Positions 13,480 through 24,724 of a stretch of DNA of 64,000 nt are shown in pieces. How positions within the stretch are numbered: the first letter of the stretch is position 1; each line of letters starts with the position of its first letter. Under the pieces are notes generated by a model. It ran no database searches and was not told the DNA's origin. It was given only the letters and a program-made list of their open reading frames with translations. Both the position numbers and the translations under genes were made by a program. The DNA is from Epiperipatus broadwayi (lineage: Eukaryota; Onychophora; Udeonychophora; Euonychophora; Peripatidae), in contig JAQFVV010012534.1 in NCBI GenBank assembly GCA_028023455.1, forward strand, positions 2,898,558 to 2,962,557, in the 5' to 3' direction.

Positions 13480-15015
13480 AAAATTTATATCTGCGATAAA
13501 AAAAACAGATGGAATTATTACTAAAAAGAGAGATTTCATCATGAAATAGGTAGAAGACTTTTATCAAGAATTATATAGTAATAAAAGTACCTCCTATATC
13601 TATTACATCTTCCAAATTGCCCAGAAATTTAAATAAAAAAGTGAGATATGCAATTACATGTATGAAGAAAGGAAAGGATCCAGGTAATGATGGAATTATA
13701 ATTGATATATTAAAAAAAGCAGGTGAAGAAATATAATTTTTTATCAAAGTTACATACCATATGTCTAAATGATAAAGGTGTACCAGATTATTGGAAGAAA
13801 AGCAGTATTAATATTTAAAAAAGGTGATAAAGAAGATATATTACCAAGAGAATTACAACTCATCTACAGAGAACATTGGATTTCCACCAACCAAAAGAAC
13901 AAGCTGGAATATGAGTTATTATTATGCTTTGGATTTGTAGATTATGAAAAGGCATTTGATTCTATAAACATTTCTTCAGTGATTAAAGCATTGGATCATA
14001 AAGGTATAGATCCAGGATATTGTCATACGTTAAAGAATATTTATAAAAATGCAACAGCAACAATTAGATTACATAATGATACTGGGAAAATCAACATTAA
14101 GAAGTGTGTAAGACAGCATGACTCCATATCTTCAAAACTTTTTACAACAGTGCTGCAAGAAGTATTTTGTGGATTACAATGAGAAGCTAAACAAGTGAAA
14201 GTAAGTGGAGATTATTTAAGTCATTTAGATTTTGAACATGATGTAGTTGTTTTTGAAAATAATGCTTTAGAGCTGCAGGAAATGTTGCAGGAGTTATTAG
14301 ATGAATGTAGGACTAAAGATAAATGTTAAAAAGACTAAAGTAATGTTTAATGGATTTTCTCAAAATATGAAAATAAAGAGTAATTATGATGAGTTAGAAA
14401 AAGTTAACAGTTACAAATACCTTGGTCAGATATTCATACAGAAGGAAACATAATGGATGAAATTAATCATAGAATTAAACTTGGTTCATGTGCTTTTGGT
14501 AGAAATAATTTGATACTAAAAGGAAATATGCCTATGTGGTTGAAAAGGAAGGTTTTTAATAAGTGTGTTTTACCAGTTCTTACTTATGGATCTGAGACTT
14601 GGATACTTAATAGAAGAGCAATACAGAGACTTCAGACAACTCAAAGAGATATGGAGAGATGCATGTTGGGAGTAACAAGAGATTGAAAACACAATATATG
14701 GGTAAGAGAACAAACAAGTGTTACTGACCTCATTGAAAAAATTAAAAGACCAAAGTGGAGTTGGGCTGGACATATTGTTAGAAGAGATAATAATAGATGG
14801 ACAATTGAAATCTTAAACTGGATTCCAAGAGATTGTAAAAGACCCAGAAAAATACCACATAAGAGATGGATGAATAAAATAAGAAAGTGTGCAGGTGTGA
14901 TGTGTAGAAAGATCAGAGAAGATGAATTAAATTTGGAGAGACATTCATCCTGCAGTGAATTGATAATGGTTGTTGATGATGATGATTTACAAATATTTAA
15001 TAGTTACATATACTG
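13480..15015 (+). pseudogene. RTE-type LINE reverse transcriptase relic
   Basis: This is a decayed non-LTR retrotransposon reverse transcriptase broken by stops and frameshifts. Fragments appear in the order expected of RTE-clade proteins. They are a finger region with KKGKDPGNDGI (about 13665-13705), motif A in FVDYEKAFDSI (13935-13967), and the YKNATATIRLH block. Motif B follows in degraded form (VRQHDSISSKLF where RTE has a G-D-x-I-S-P pattern). Next are a damaged motif C (FEHD instead of FADD), a KTKVMFNG block, SYKYLGQIF, then LTYGSETW and a GHIVRRDNNRW block. The 3' end runs into a GATGAT-rich tail (14970-14990), typical of RTE elements. The missing catalytic DD and many stops mean it is dead. 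The 5' endonuclease part was not found. Assignment to RTE is from remembered family patterns. Confidence 0.8.
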
Positions 15016-15444
15016 AAAGATAATGATGTATAGGGAGTGATTAAAAATCATTATCAAATAAAAGCAAAAATAGTCATCAACAAAAGTTTTCAATATTCAA
15101 GAGTCAACAATCACTTTTTGTGAGTGGAAATAAATAAAATATATAAAATCTAGACTAATTATTATTTTAGCCAACTCCCAATTTAAGGCATATTATATAA
15201 GTAATCATTAATATTTTAACAGCAGTCAAAAAAAAACTATAAATATAATTCTTCATCAAAAATGTTTCTTTAGTTATATCAATGTTGATCACAAACAATG
15301 CTGAAAACTATCTGATACCTTTGAGTTAATGGTCATCATTAAACTAATTATCAAGTTAACATGACTGTAAATTTTAAAATTGTTGTTTATGACCTTAGCA
15401 CTATTCAAATAATTCTTCAGAAAACCCCTTGGATATACCCATAT

Positions 15445-16790
15445 ATATATGTGCACCCAGGTCTCATTTTATGCAAATTTATTTAATGCAATTTTGAGGT
15501 TATGCAATTCATGTTACTTCTTAATATCTTTGTATGTGTTTTTCTTTTATGCGATAAAAATTATTAGATCAGAAGTCAAGCTTCGATAATGTGCTATTAC
15601 TTTAAATATCATAAATTTCATGCACTCACATGTCATATTTAAAGTAATAGCACATTATCAGAGTTCAACTTCCATCTAATAATTTCAATATTTTCAGTGC
15701 TTTATAATAGTACTGTACTAGATTTTATGCAATAAAGAAGTTCATAATTCACTTAAAATCAGGATTTCCCCATTTTATATACTGTACATACAATAAATTT
15801 TACAATATTATAATATATCAAACATTATAGATGCCTATATTATGCATGTTGTTGTTTTTGCATTTTAAATCACATTCTATTTTTGCTTTAAAAAAATAGT
15901 ATGTAATCAAATAATCATTTAGTGTTCACAAGTTTATTTTTAAAAGGTGAGTAACAGCGGTGGCCACAGTTAAATTTGACAATTAAAATCTGATTTTTAA
16001 TTGTAATTAACAATTTAAAAATTACAAGTAATGTGATTTGAAACAATGAAATTTGATTTTTAAATGGAATTGCAAATTAAAAAAGTAAAGACAAAATAAA
16101 AATTTAATTTTTAATTGTTAGTTTTAATTAAATTTTGTCCAACAGTGGTCAGGCAATGTCTTTTTATTATCGTAAGTCTAAGTTTTTATTTTTATTTTAA
16201 ACTTTTAGTTTACTCTAACAGAGAGGAAAAAATTACCCAAGAAAATGAATTTCTTTGGAAATAAAAATTTCAATCTTAGATCATTTAGTGAAATCGGAAA
16301 GATCAACAGTGATTGGAAAACATTTAGTTTGGGTGAGTCCACGATAACAGCAATTAAAAAAATGAAGTTGGCACTAGTTGTATTTCCTCTTGTGACGAAT
16401 CTGATGTCTTACTAGTTTGCAAATGAAGTTACATATCATCAAATAGTGATAAAGATTAAAATACTGTACATGTATGAAAAAAAAAGAAAAATACTGTAAA
16501 TTACAAATAAAAATATGTTGTTTTGAATAAAATTAAATACTGTAGTTAATAAAAAAAGTAAAAAAAAAGTTTGTCTTGTATCAATTTTTTTCAAATTGGA
16601 AATTTTTTATTAGTCATATTTTATTTCCTTATTTTTTTATGTGAATTTTAAAGTAATTTTATGTTGTTGCTTTGCTTTTATGTGATTTTTGAAAATTACA
16701 GTACCTATCCCCCATTTTTTAAGGTAAGTTAAGTCTATTTTTGTGCGATTTCTTTTTGTGCACATAAAATGAGACCAAGGTGTATATATA
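15445..16790 (+). mobile_element. Tigger/pogo-like DNA transposon relic
   Basis: Terminal inverted repeats share GGTCTCATTTTATG (left about 15450-15464; right, inverted, about 16762-16776). Both sit in TATA-rich flanks that could hide a TA target duplication. The 'TTATGC' and 'TTTTATGTG' repeats inside the ends resemble Tigger termini. Between them, about 16195-16400 translates in broken frames to a helix-turn-helix-like stretch (GKINSDWKTFSLGESTITAI). It recalls the N-terminal DNA-binding domain of pogo/Tigger transposases. No DDE catalytic domain was recognised, so the element is internally deleted or decayed. Confidence 0.55.
15560..15683. repeat. Near-perfect palindrome inside the Tigger-like relic
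   Basis: The 25-base segment 15585-15609 is repeated exactly in inverted orientation at 15635-15659. Weaker complementarity extends outward to ATTATTAGAT (15560-15569) and its inverse (15674-15683). The perfect core suggests a young inverted duplication or a nested small foldback insertion. Confidence 0.75.
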
Positions 16791-16939
16791 TATTTTAAAT
16801 TTTATTATGCTTGAATTAGTCTTGGTAATATATAGTCACTAGAGACTGTGAATAAGTTAGGTATAGCAACTCAATTTATTTTATCATTAGTATGCCATAA
16901 AGCACTTCTAATTCATAAAACAACTACAGAAATAGTCAT

Positions 16940-18200
16940 AAAAATAATTTCAGAAACTATTTTTTAACAATTATTTAATAAAATCAACTTATAAATAAAA
17001 GAAAAAAATTTAAAAATCATAATAAGACAAATCCCAAATTAATACACATATTAATCAATCATATTAATACAACAGCACATGTAAATATTAGTCCATTTTG
17101 ATATGCCTCAATCACTTAACATTTAATGTAAATGAATCACTCTTTTATACTAACCAAACTCTAAAAAAAATTTTACAATAAAGAAAGAATATTAACTTTA
17201 ATTTAAACCTTCTCTCCCATTTCATTTTGAAAATGATTATATTCCTATACAAACTTAAATCAATAAAAGTAAAAATACATTTTTTTTTCAACCAAAACCA
17301 CAAAAAAATTAATATTCAATATTTTCAATTCTCTATTCAAAATATTTACAAATTAAAATGTATACACATTATAATACTTCATTTTACCATGTTTTTTTCT
17401 TTTTAGTTCTTTTGTAATTGCCTAGTTGAGTATTACTTTTTATAAAGCCTTGACTCTAGGATGTTTTTTTGTTATAGTATTCTCAATAGTTAATTTAACC
17501 ATTTAACCTTTCTTGTTTTGTTTCTTGTAGGTCCAAATATTCAGTTTAACAATTATTTTCATGTCAAGTTAACATAAGCTGAGATAGACATGATTTTGAA
17601 TATGTCTGTACATAAGGCCTATTGAAAGTTTCTGGCAGAGGTATTTTCCTTCTATATTCTTTTTAATGAAATTAGTTACATAGTTAGATCAGCAATGATC
17701 AGTTTTTAACATGATCTTAAACATTGTTCTTATAAACTTGATATTATACTGCATTGCAAATATCTCCTTTTTTTAATAAAATGAGATCAAACTAACAGAG
17801 TTCCAAGCTGAATTTTTGACTGCTAAACCTTATCATTCCTAAACTCCTGTTGAATTCTACTGCCCACAACCTCCTTTGTTGGTGTTTTTAGAAAACAACC
17901 CCAATATCAATCCATAAAATTATCTGACTACCTCAAAATGATTGCATTAAACCTTGACCAATTGATTATCTTGTTACAATAAAGATTATATTTTTCCTTA
18001 AAAATGATTTATTTATACACCAATTTGAAGAACATATTTCATTTCTTCAGAATCCCTTTTAATTAATCAATAAACAACTTTTAAAAATCTTAATCTCTTC
18101 TTTTTTGCTTTATTGATAAACAACATTAAAAGAGACAAAACCTTTTTTTTTTGTTTTTTAAATAAATAAATCAAACTGCATAAGAAAAGAAAATATCCTG
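16940..18200 (+). repeat. Old dispersed repeat, copy 1
   Basis: Several blocks recur in the same order at 21580-23250. They include 'agaaactatt.tttttaacaattatttaataaaat', a 'gttaacataagctgagatagacatg' block, and a 'gcatttaacc.tg' block near the end. Divergence is high, so boundaries are approximate. No coding content was recognised. Confidence 0.35.
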
Positions 18201-18573
18201 TTTTCTAAATTTGACACATGAACTACATAACAAATACTGCATTAGTATTAATGGGTCTTAAAGAAGTTAATAATTCTGAAAGAATAGGATATTAGGAGGC
18301 ACTCCAGGCTTTCAGTTTGGACAAATGTAGTCACTACAGACTTGGAGTGGCTCAATTTATATGTTTGATTATTTGAATTATATAATTCTATTGTACAAAA
18401 ATGTAAATAATTGCTTGTAGATTTACAATTCAGATATGTTTGTACTAACATGAAGTGTGTTCAGGACCTTCAGGAGTCAGAGTGAAGACACTGTGGGTCT
18501 TGATAAAATCCAAGTTGTAATTTATTAAGCAGGCCACCTTGATAGATCCCTGTAGATTGTACTTATTCTTCTG

Positions 18574-18876
18574 TACATGAGGAGTCAGAATGACTAAATG
18601 TCAACATGGGTAGGATGACAACCTTGGCACTTATATGGATTTTGAATGTTCCATCATCATATTTTCAATGAAATGGAAGGCTGAAGAGTTGTGGGTTGGA
18701 GTAGTTTGAAGCTTGTCCATTAAAGTATGAAGAATGGTATCTTAATATAAAGCTGAGAGTGCTGGTTTAGCATGAAATACATATATTGGTGATTATTTAT
18801 TTTTTCAACATGTGTGTGATCAGGTGGGTCAGCAATATGATATGGCATGTAGAGTTGAGGGTCGTGTGAAAGTCAG
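18574..18876 (+). repeat. HHR-SINE copy C
   Basis: It shares with copy B the 5' block (CATGAGGAGTCAGAATGAC), the 'ttccatcatcatattttcaat' block, and the 'ggctgaagagttgtgggt' block. The 3' block 'tttttcaacatgtgtgtgatc' is also shared. About 60 bases present in copy B are missing, from just after 'aaagctga' to just before 'gtgctgg'. This removes most of stem I and half of the CUGAUGA box, but the stem II sequence and GAAA (18773-18776) remain. The terminal B box is also lost. Confidence 0.55.
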
Positions 18877-19560
18877 TTATAAATATTATACAACCGCATA
18901 TATATATATATACACACACATGAAAAAGCTCATATCTAAACAATACCAAGAGTTTCAATCTGTTAGTTGTAAAAGCAACTTATTTATGGTGATAAGTATG
19001 GATACCCACCTTTTCTATGGACTAGTATGTTTATATAGTTGGCAAACATTGACCCTTGATAAAAAAGATTGAAATGTAAAATACATAAAAAGTTTTAAAT
19101 ATATTCTATAGGTAAACAATGGAACTCTATTTATTAGTGATGACTACATATTACTATTCAGGTGTAATATTTTTGTCTAAACTTCTAAATCTTTAAATAG
19201 AAAATCATTCATTTATATATTGTGACAGTGTGAATAAAATAACAGATGGATATGGGAGATGGCAAAACATCATCATCCACAGTGAGTAGTCACTATCATC
19301 TCCATTAACAATGTCAATAAATAGTCCATCAACAAATACAAAAGTAGCATAACATCATCAGCATATAAAAATAAGTAATTATAACAATTATAAGTTTTGA
19401 CATCAACATTAATCGTGAGTAATTATTAATCACTCCTTGTGACTGGATTTAAAATGGTTCAATATCAATATGTAGGTTAATTACATAGCCACTGCAAAAC
19501 ATAGGCATAAAATAAAATAATCTTCTGTAAATATACTTGAGTGCTAAAGTATATTTGTCC

Positions 19561-20875
19561 CAGTGCTAGGAGAGGAATTTCATCATATATCATATGTTGA
19601 TGATATTACAGTCTTCCTCCCCATGCATAAATACTTGCCCAAACTAAATAAACTGCTGGATGAATACACTGAGAGATATGGGCTAAGAATAAACTCTGAG
19701 AAATCTGCTACTGGGAAGATCCATCATGCAACAGCAATTTCTTCAAGATTCTCAGGAAAACCTCAAAACTTTCTTGGATTTGCCATGGTGCTGTCCAGGT
19801 CGGCTATGTGAAGAGCACTGCAAAACAACATTCTACAAAAAACCAAAAATGTTGTAAATGCTCTGTCAGGGATCTACTTATCACTCCCAGGTAAGGCAGC
19901 ATTGATTAACATGTTGGTGCTTCCATGAAGTAATTACTTCATGCCCCTTCTTAAACCAACCAGCCCCTTTCAGAATGCAATAAACTCAGTCTGAATTGGC
20001 ATCTTGTGGAAGAGAAAAACAGTAACCATCAGTTTTACTAAGATGCAGAGGCCAAAAGACCTGAACGAGCTCAGGTTGCATGATCTCAACACCTTTTTCA
20101 TTCAGAAATCCCTATCAATGCTTAAGGCAATGAATGCAAGATTGCCAGTGGACTCATTACAGGATGAGATTGAACCTACTGACATGCCTCCACCCATACA
20201 AAGTAAGTGGGCCATGGAGTTGCTAGCATATGTCAACAAATTCTTCAAAGTTATGGCATCAATTATTGACAACTCTAACACTTACCGGCAAGTTTACAAA
20301 TACATGCATGGAAACATTACTGAATTAACTACTGAACTTGATTTATCTATCAAATTACTAATCAGGAAACTAAAATTTTGCTACTTGGAAGCCAAACATA
20401 TTGACTTTATCATAAAATTTAATTTGAAAGCCTTGCCAATGAATCATTTTTTGGTAAATCATAGAAATTTCTCAAAAATAGAACCACTATGTAGCTTATG
20501 TAAAGTGGTGGATGAAACTCTTGAACATATTTTTACTGCTTGCCAATTTTCGAGTCATGCAAGACAAAATATCATAACCAGAGTACTGCCAGCTAACATG
20601 AACATTCTAAGAATCATGGATGCTATAAAGAGTGGTATCATTGCTGCAATTAAAAATGGGAATGTTCCTGCTTTATGCTGTGTGGTTAACTAGGAATTAT
20701 TTTGTTTTTAAGCAAGAAAGTAAAGAACCATGGGAGATGTGTAAAAAATGTATTCGAAGGACTCTGTTCAGGGATCGCTTATAAACACCGGAAAAGCGAA
20801 AAGCTCTTCAGGAACACTTGGGGCAACTTAGGCCACTGGGTGGAGAGCCTATCCTCAGGAATGCTAATTAAAATT
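19561..20875 (+). pseudogene. LINE reverse transcriptase relic 1 (RT palm, thumb, zinc-binding end)
   Basis: This is the 3' half of a non-LTR retrotransposon ORF2. It starts at motif C (SYVDDITVF, 19587-19613) and continues through a KLLDEYTERYGLRINSEKSA block typical of the post-motif-C region. A damaged linker with several stops follows. The longest open stretch (20004-20693, 229 codons) contains a zf-RVT-like C-x2-C...H...C arrangement in EPLCSLCKVVDETLEHIFTAC. Broken homologous sequence seems to continue to about 20870. Motifs A and B and the endonuclease are missing. It matches the minus-strand element at 35585-37910 in order and spacing, so both belong to one broad LINE group. The clade (R1, I, Jockey or CR1 side) is not decided. 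Confidence 0.75.
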
Positions 20876-20879
20876 TAAT

Positions 20880-21575
20880 TCAAGATTAAAAAATGATCCA
20901 GTTAGATGAAGAATGACAAAGTATCATTGCCAATCAAAATATGAACTGCACAATGATCACTGGCTAAGTCACTAAATGAAGAGCCAGTTCTGATATAAAA
21001 CTAGTACACAATAATTATAGACTAAGTTTGAATGATGAGCTTCTTGCTCTGATCATAAAATTAATTTGTCATAATAATAACTAATGTATCAAATGGGCAT
21101 ATTTTCTAATTTGAAAAATTATTTACTAATGATTGTTATAATATGTGTAACAAATCCAAACAAATGTATTATATCAACAAGATTTATATTGTAACTGTAG
21201 ATGAATTTTCCTTAATAAAAAAGTAACTATCATAATAAAAAACTGCTGGATTTCTGATACATGCTGATCATTATGAATGCTCTGGTTACACCATCAGTAT
21301 ACATGCCATCTGTGAACTAATTTCTAACCTGTAAAGATAAAATACAGTAAATATATTGTGATGGTAATATTGATTTTTGTACCATCCAGAATACCAGCTT
21401 GATGTCCAAACACAAACATATATTATATCTATATACATTAATTATTATCACCTAACTCAGTATTAAAAGAATCCCTGGGATTATGCCCATGAATAAGAGA
21501 AATAAATGCTAGAAGTCACACACATTCAATTGTTGAACAGGCATCTGGAGAAATAAAGACTTTGATACACCAAAA
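20880..21575. other. AT-rich DNA, nothing recognised
   Basis: No gene. The first part may include the 3' untranslated end of the preceding LINE relic. Confidence 0.5.
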
Positions 21576-21579
21576 TTTT

Positions 21580-23250
21580 TTAGAAACTATTGTTTTTTAA
21601 CAATTATTTAATAAAATTAACTAATAATAAATATGAAAATTTAGGAAATTAACTAATAATAAATCTGAAAATTTAGGAGAGATATAATTATGTAACAAGT
21701 CCAAATATAGCACATTTGCTGTATATATATAATTTCAGATAGCAAATAAGTTTAACCTGTTAATTTTTATTACCAAATTAATTAACATTTACTTTCTAGT
21801 TCATTCATTCCTTTTTAATAATTAAATTTTCAAATAACATTTTATAGTAAGGGATAAAAATTATGACTGGCTAAAACATTCTTTCTTTTTTTTTATGAAA
21901 ATTGGAATGTCCCATACTCTTTTATATTTTTGGTGAAAAAATGTTTAGTCAAAACAACTAAAAATATTCATTATAGTTGATTATTCTCAATATTATATAA
22001 AAACATGTTTCAATAACAACAAAAAAATTAAATCAAAATTATTCTTTACTAATAATTATTAATGATATTAAAATTGTGTGGAAATGTAGATATTTAAATG
22101 GACATGTATAAATGAAGTTGTGGACATCAGCAGCACTTTATCTTGCTATGGTTTGATTTTTTCAGTCCTTTTTTGTAGTTATAACTTTCAGTTTCTTTCA
22201 TATTAGTTTTCTAACCTGTAGCTTCAAGTAAGCAGTTTAATATTATAATAATATTTTCCAAGGTAAATTAGAACCAGATGACATTATCCACTATTTCCTT
22301 TAAAAATTCTTCCAGTAACTTCTTTTTGTAGCTTTAAGTATTCACTTGATAATTACAATATTAATTTCCAAATTAAGACAGATTTCCAAGATAGATAAAC
22401 ACAAGTTAAATTTATCCATTTTATAATATAATAATGTGTAGGTTAAGTTAACACAAACTAAATTTACCCATTTTACAGTATAATAATTTTCAGATCAGAA
22501 TAGCAAAAGTTAAATGTATCTATTTTAAAATATAATAATTTTCAGGTTAGATTAACAATGACTAAATTTATTCATTTTACAATATAGTAATGTAAAAATT
22601 AGCATAACATGGGCTGAGACAGTCATGCTTTTAGATGAATACACAAGATTTGTTGTAGATTTTTTCCAGGAATAGTCTCTTCCTGTGGATTGTGAATAGG
22701 CTATATGTTGGGTTGTTGATGCACAGTTTTTATCTAGTGCTTAATACATATTTTTTTGAATAAGAAAGAAAAATATCTTTTTTAAAGTAGTAATAAGGTC
22801 AGTCTCACTCAGAGTACAAGAGTAACTTCTTACTATTCTCTTTACATCTGAAATGCTATTGCTGTTTTCCTCAACATTTGCATAAAGAATGAAAGTTAAT
22901 GAATAAAGACACATTAATCTACTGCATTTAACCTGCTCCCTTATTTTATTATTTGGAACAAGATTATTTTTGGAACAATCTTCTTATTCATACAATCACA
23001 GAGTATCTCACAAATGACAGCATTAAATTCTGATCAATAGGTTCTTGTTTTACAAAAAAGTTACTTCACTCTTTTAATTGTTTTAATTAATTTAAAAAAT
23101 TCCAATCATACCATATTCATAGAAAAATTTCTCTGCAGATATTTTTTTCGTTTTAATTATCAAAAACAGTGTAATCATTTATTTATACTTTAATTTGTTT
23201 TACAGAGATAACCAAAAAAACCCTCAACTTTAAATAATTTAAAACAACAT
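21580..23250 (+). repeat. Old dispersed repeat, copy 2
   Basis: This is the partner of 16940-18200. It is longer, partly because of the internal minisatellite at 22403-22610. A 28-base stretch around 'aattaactaataataaat' is directly duplicated at about 21616-21670. Confidence 0.35.
22403..22610 (+). repeat. Minisatellite, about 52 bp x 4
   Basis: Four diverged units start at about 22403, 22456, 22507 and 22560. Each has the pattern 'aa(g/c)taaatttatccatttta.a.tataataat' followed by 'tcaggtta..ttaaca'. The period is 51-53 bp. Confidence 0.7.
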
Positions 23251-23496
23251 TCTTTAACAAAAATGTTGAATTTTTTTTAAAAAAACTGTTAAACATTCCT
23301 TAAAATTTTACTTATTTAACTCTCTTATAATTTTTTTTAAACCACTAAACATCACATGATCACCATCTCTATACTAGCACATAATTGTTATAAACAAAGG
23401 CAAAACTCTCCATACAGTAGTGCCACCCTGTGCTAAACAGAGTAATCAATGGATGCCAGAAGGCTTGTGCATAAAATCCCTATCTAGTGCCTACTT

Positions 23497-23555
23497 ATCT
23501 AATATCCCCAGACTAGTTTCTGGCTTGTGGCCATCATCAGTGAGGAGCCTTGGAT
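23497..23555 (-). ncRNA. Type I hammerhead ribozyme, foldback left arm (core intact)
   Basis: Read 5' to 3' on the minus strand. The stem I upper strand is AUCCAA, then an internal loop GGC, then UCCUCA. CUGAUGA follows, then stem II UGGC-CACAA-GCCA (four pairs, five-base loop), GAAA, a minimal stem III (A, C / G, U around UA), cleavage triplet GUC and UGGGGA. The last pairs with UCCUCA (six pairs, one G-U). UUAGAU then pairs with AUCCAA with one mismatch. All core bases known to be needed for hammerhead cleavage are present. The internal loop in stem I and the loop of stem II are placed as in natural hammerheads that form a loop-loop contact. Confidence 0.72.
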
Positions 23556-23921
23556 CTGAGAGCACTGCACCTAGATCTTAGGATCTAATGCAACCCTCCA
23601 GCAGCTACCTTTTAACTCTACTTTACTACAAAACTATGAAAATGAAATTGAAAACACAAAAATATTTTCAATCTAAGCTCAATAGCTTATATAGTCATAT
23701 AAAAGGATAGTGGTGGCTATGGTTGTTTAAGAGCCAAAGACACCAAAATGTATGGGTGCTGAATTGAGTTCAGACCCATATGATTATATAAGCTATTGAG
23801 CTTGGATTGAAAATATTATTGTGTTTTCAATTTCATTCTCATAGTTTTGTAGTAAGTAGAGTTAAAAGGTGGCTGCTGGAGGGTTGCATTAGATCCTAAG
23901 ATCTAGGTGCAGTGCTCTCAG

Positions 23922-23979
23922 ATCCAAGGCTTCTCACTGATGATTCCACAAGCCAGAAACTAGTCTGGGGATATTGGAT
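23922..23979 (+). ncRNA. Hammerhead ribozyme, foldback right arm (stem II damaged)
   Basis: Stem I is better than in the left arm: AUCCAA/UUGGAU pairs fully, and UUCUCA/UGGGGA pairs with G-U wobbles. CUGAUGA (23937-23943), GAAA and GUC are intact. Stem II is disrupted, since UUCCACAAGCCA has lost the GGC strand. Cleavage would be expected to be weak or absent. Confidence 0.6.
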
Positions 23980-24335
23980 GAGTAGGCACTAGATAGGAAT
24001 TTTATGCACAAGCCTTCTGGCATCCATTGATTAATTTTTTTTTGCACAGGTTGACACTACTGCATGGAGAGTTTTGCCTTTGTTTATAATTTTTTTTAAG
24101 AGGTAAAAACTAATGGATATGTAAAATGATTGAAGAGAGAGAATAAAAAAATATATATTTTTTAATACTTTTCTCTCTCTTTTACATCTACCCATAATAA
24201 AGTATAAATATTCACAATTGTATTAAAATATTGTGAATCTGTTATACTATCATTTAATGAATGTAACCCTTTAATAAGTTCAATAATTGACATTCTTCAA
24301 AAAAACAAAAACATGAGAAATAATTGTTTTCAACA

Positions 24336-24388
24336 CACACACACACATATATATATATATAGAGAGAGAGGAGAGAAAAAAATATATA
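24336..24388. repeat. Compound CA/TA/GA microsatellite
   Basis: Successive short tracts of CA, TA and GA dinucleotides border the minus-strand HHR-SINE copy. Confidence 0.85.
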
Positions 24389-24389
24389 G

Positions 24390-24715
24390 GGGAATTTGAA
24401 TGCAGACTTTTAAGCTCTCTACAGATCAGACTTTTAAGCTCTCTACAGCTATTCACTCCATCTTATACAACCAACACACATGATCACATACTTGTGAAAA
24501 GGATAAATGATCTCCAATATATGTATTTCATGATTGGTCAGCACTCATCAGTTGGTCCAGATCATCATGTCCACATATGTATAATCAGTGGACAATTTCA
24601 AATATTCAAATTTTAATAGACCAGCTTCAATCTTCTTCACACTCCAACTCTTCAGCCATACATATCATTGATAATCTGATGATGAAATTCTCAAAGCCTT
24701 TTCATTAAAGTTTAA
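24390..24715 (-). repeat. HHR-SINE copy D-minus
   Basis: Read on the minus strand it has the 'TTTCATCATCAGATT' block, 'GGCTGAAGAGTTGGAGTG', an intact-core hammerhead (24509-24563) and the 'CCTTTTCACAAGTATGTGATC' block. It ends with a B-box-like CATTCAAATTCC (about 24390-24402). Near its 3' end a 21-22 bp segment containing 'AGAGAGCTTAAAAGTCTG' is tandemly duplicated. It lies head-to-head with the next copy. Confidence 0.6.
24509..24563 (-). ncRNA. Type I hammerhead ribozyme, HHR-SINE copy D-minus
   Basis: On the minus strand stem I is GAUCU-(GGA)-CCAA paired with UUGG-AGAUC, nine pairs with a three-base bulge. CUGAUGA is intact. Stem II GUGCU...AUCAU has one C-U mismatch. GAAA is intact. Stem III is minimal, and the cleavage triplet is AUA, which fits the NUH rule. 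Very short stem III is typical of animal type I hammerheads, which often work best as dimers. Confidence 0.62.
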
Positions 24716-24724
24716 AGATTTTCT

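Larger units (their letters stand above)
23388..24090. mobile_element. Foldback element, copy 1, with a hammerhead motif in each arm
   Basis: Two long inverted arms (about 23388-23700 and 23777-24090, each a little over 300 bp) enclose a spacer of about 75 bp. Arm ends read ATAAACAAAGGCAAAACTCT inward. No ORF is present, so the element is non-autonomous. Each arm contains the same hammerhead-type motif oriented so that its RNA reads outward. In PLEs the terminal repeats can be inverted and carry hammerheads. This element may therefore be a non-autonomous PLE or retrozyme derivative and not a classical foldback DNA transposon; that is inference. Related pieces are at 38770-39466, 57643-57795 and 6519-6556. 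Confidence 0.75.
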
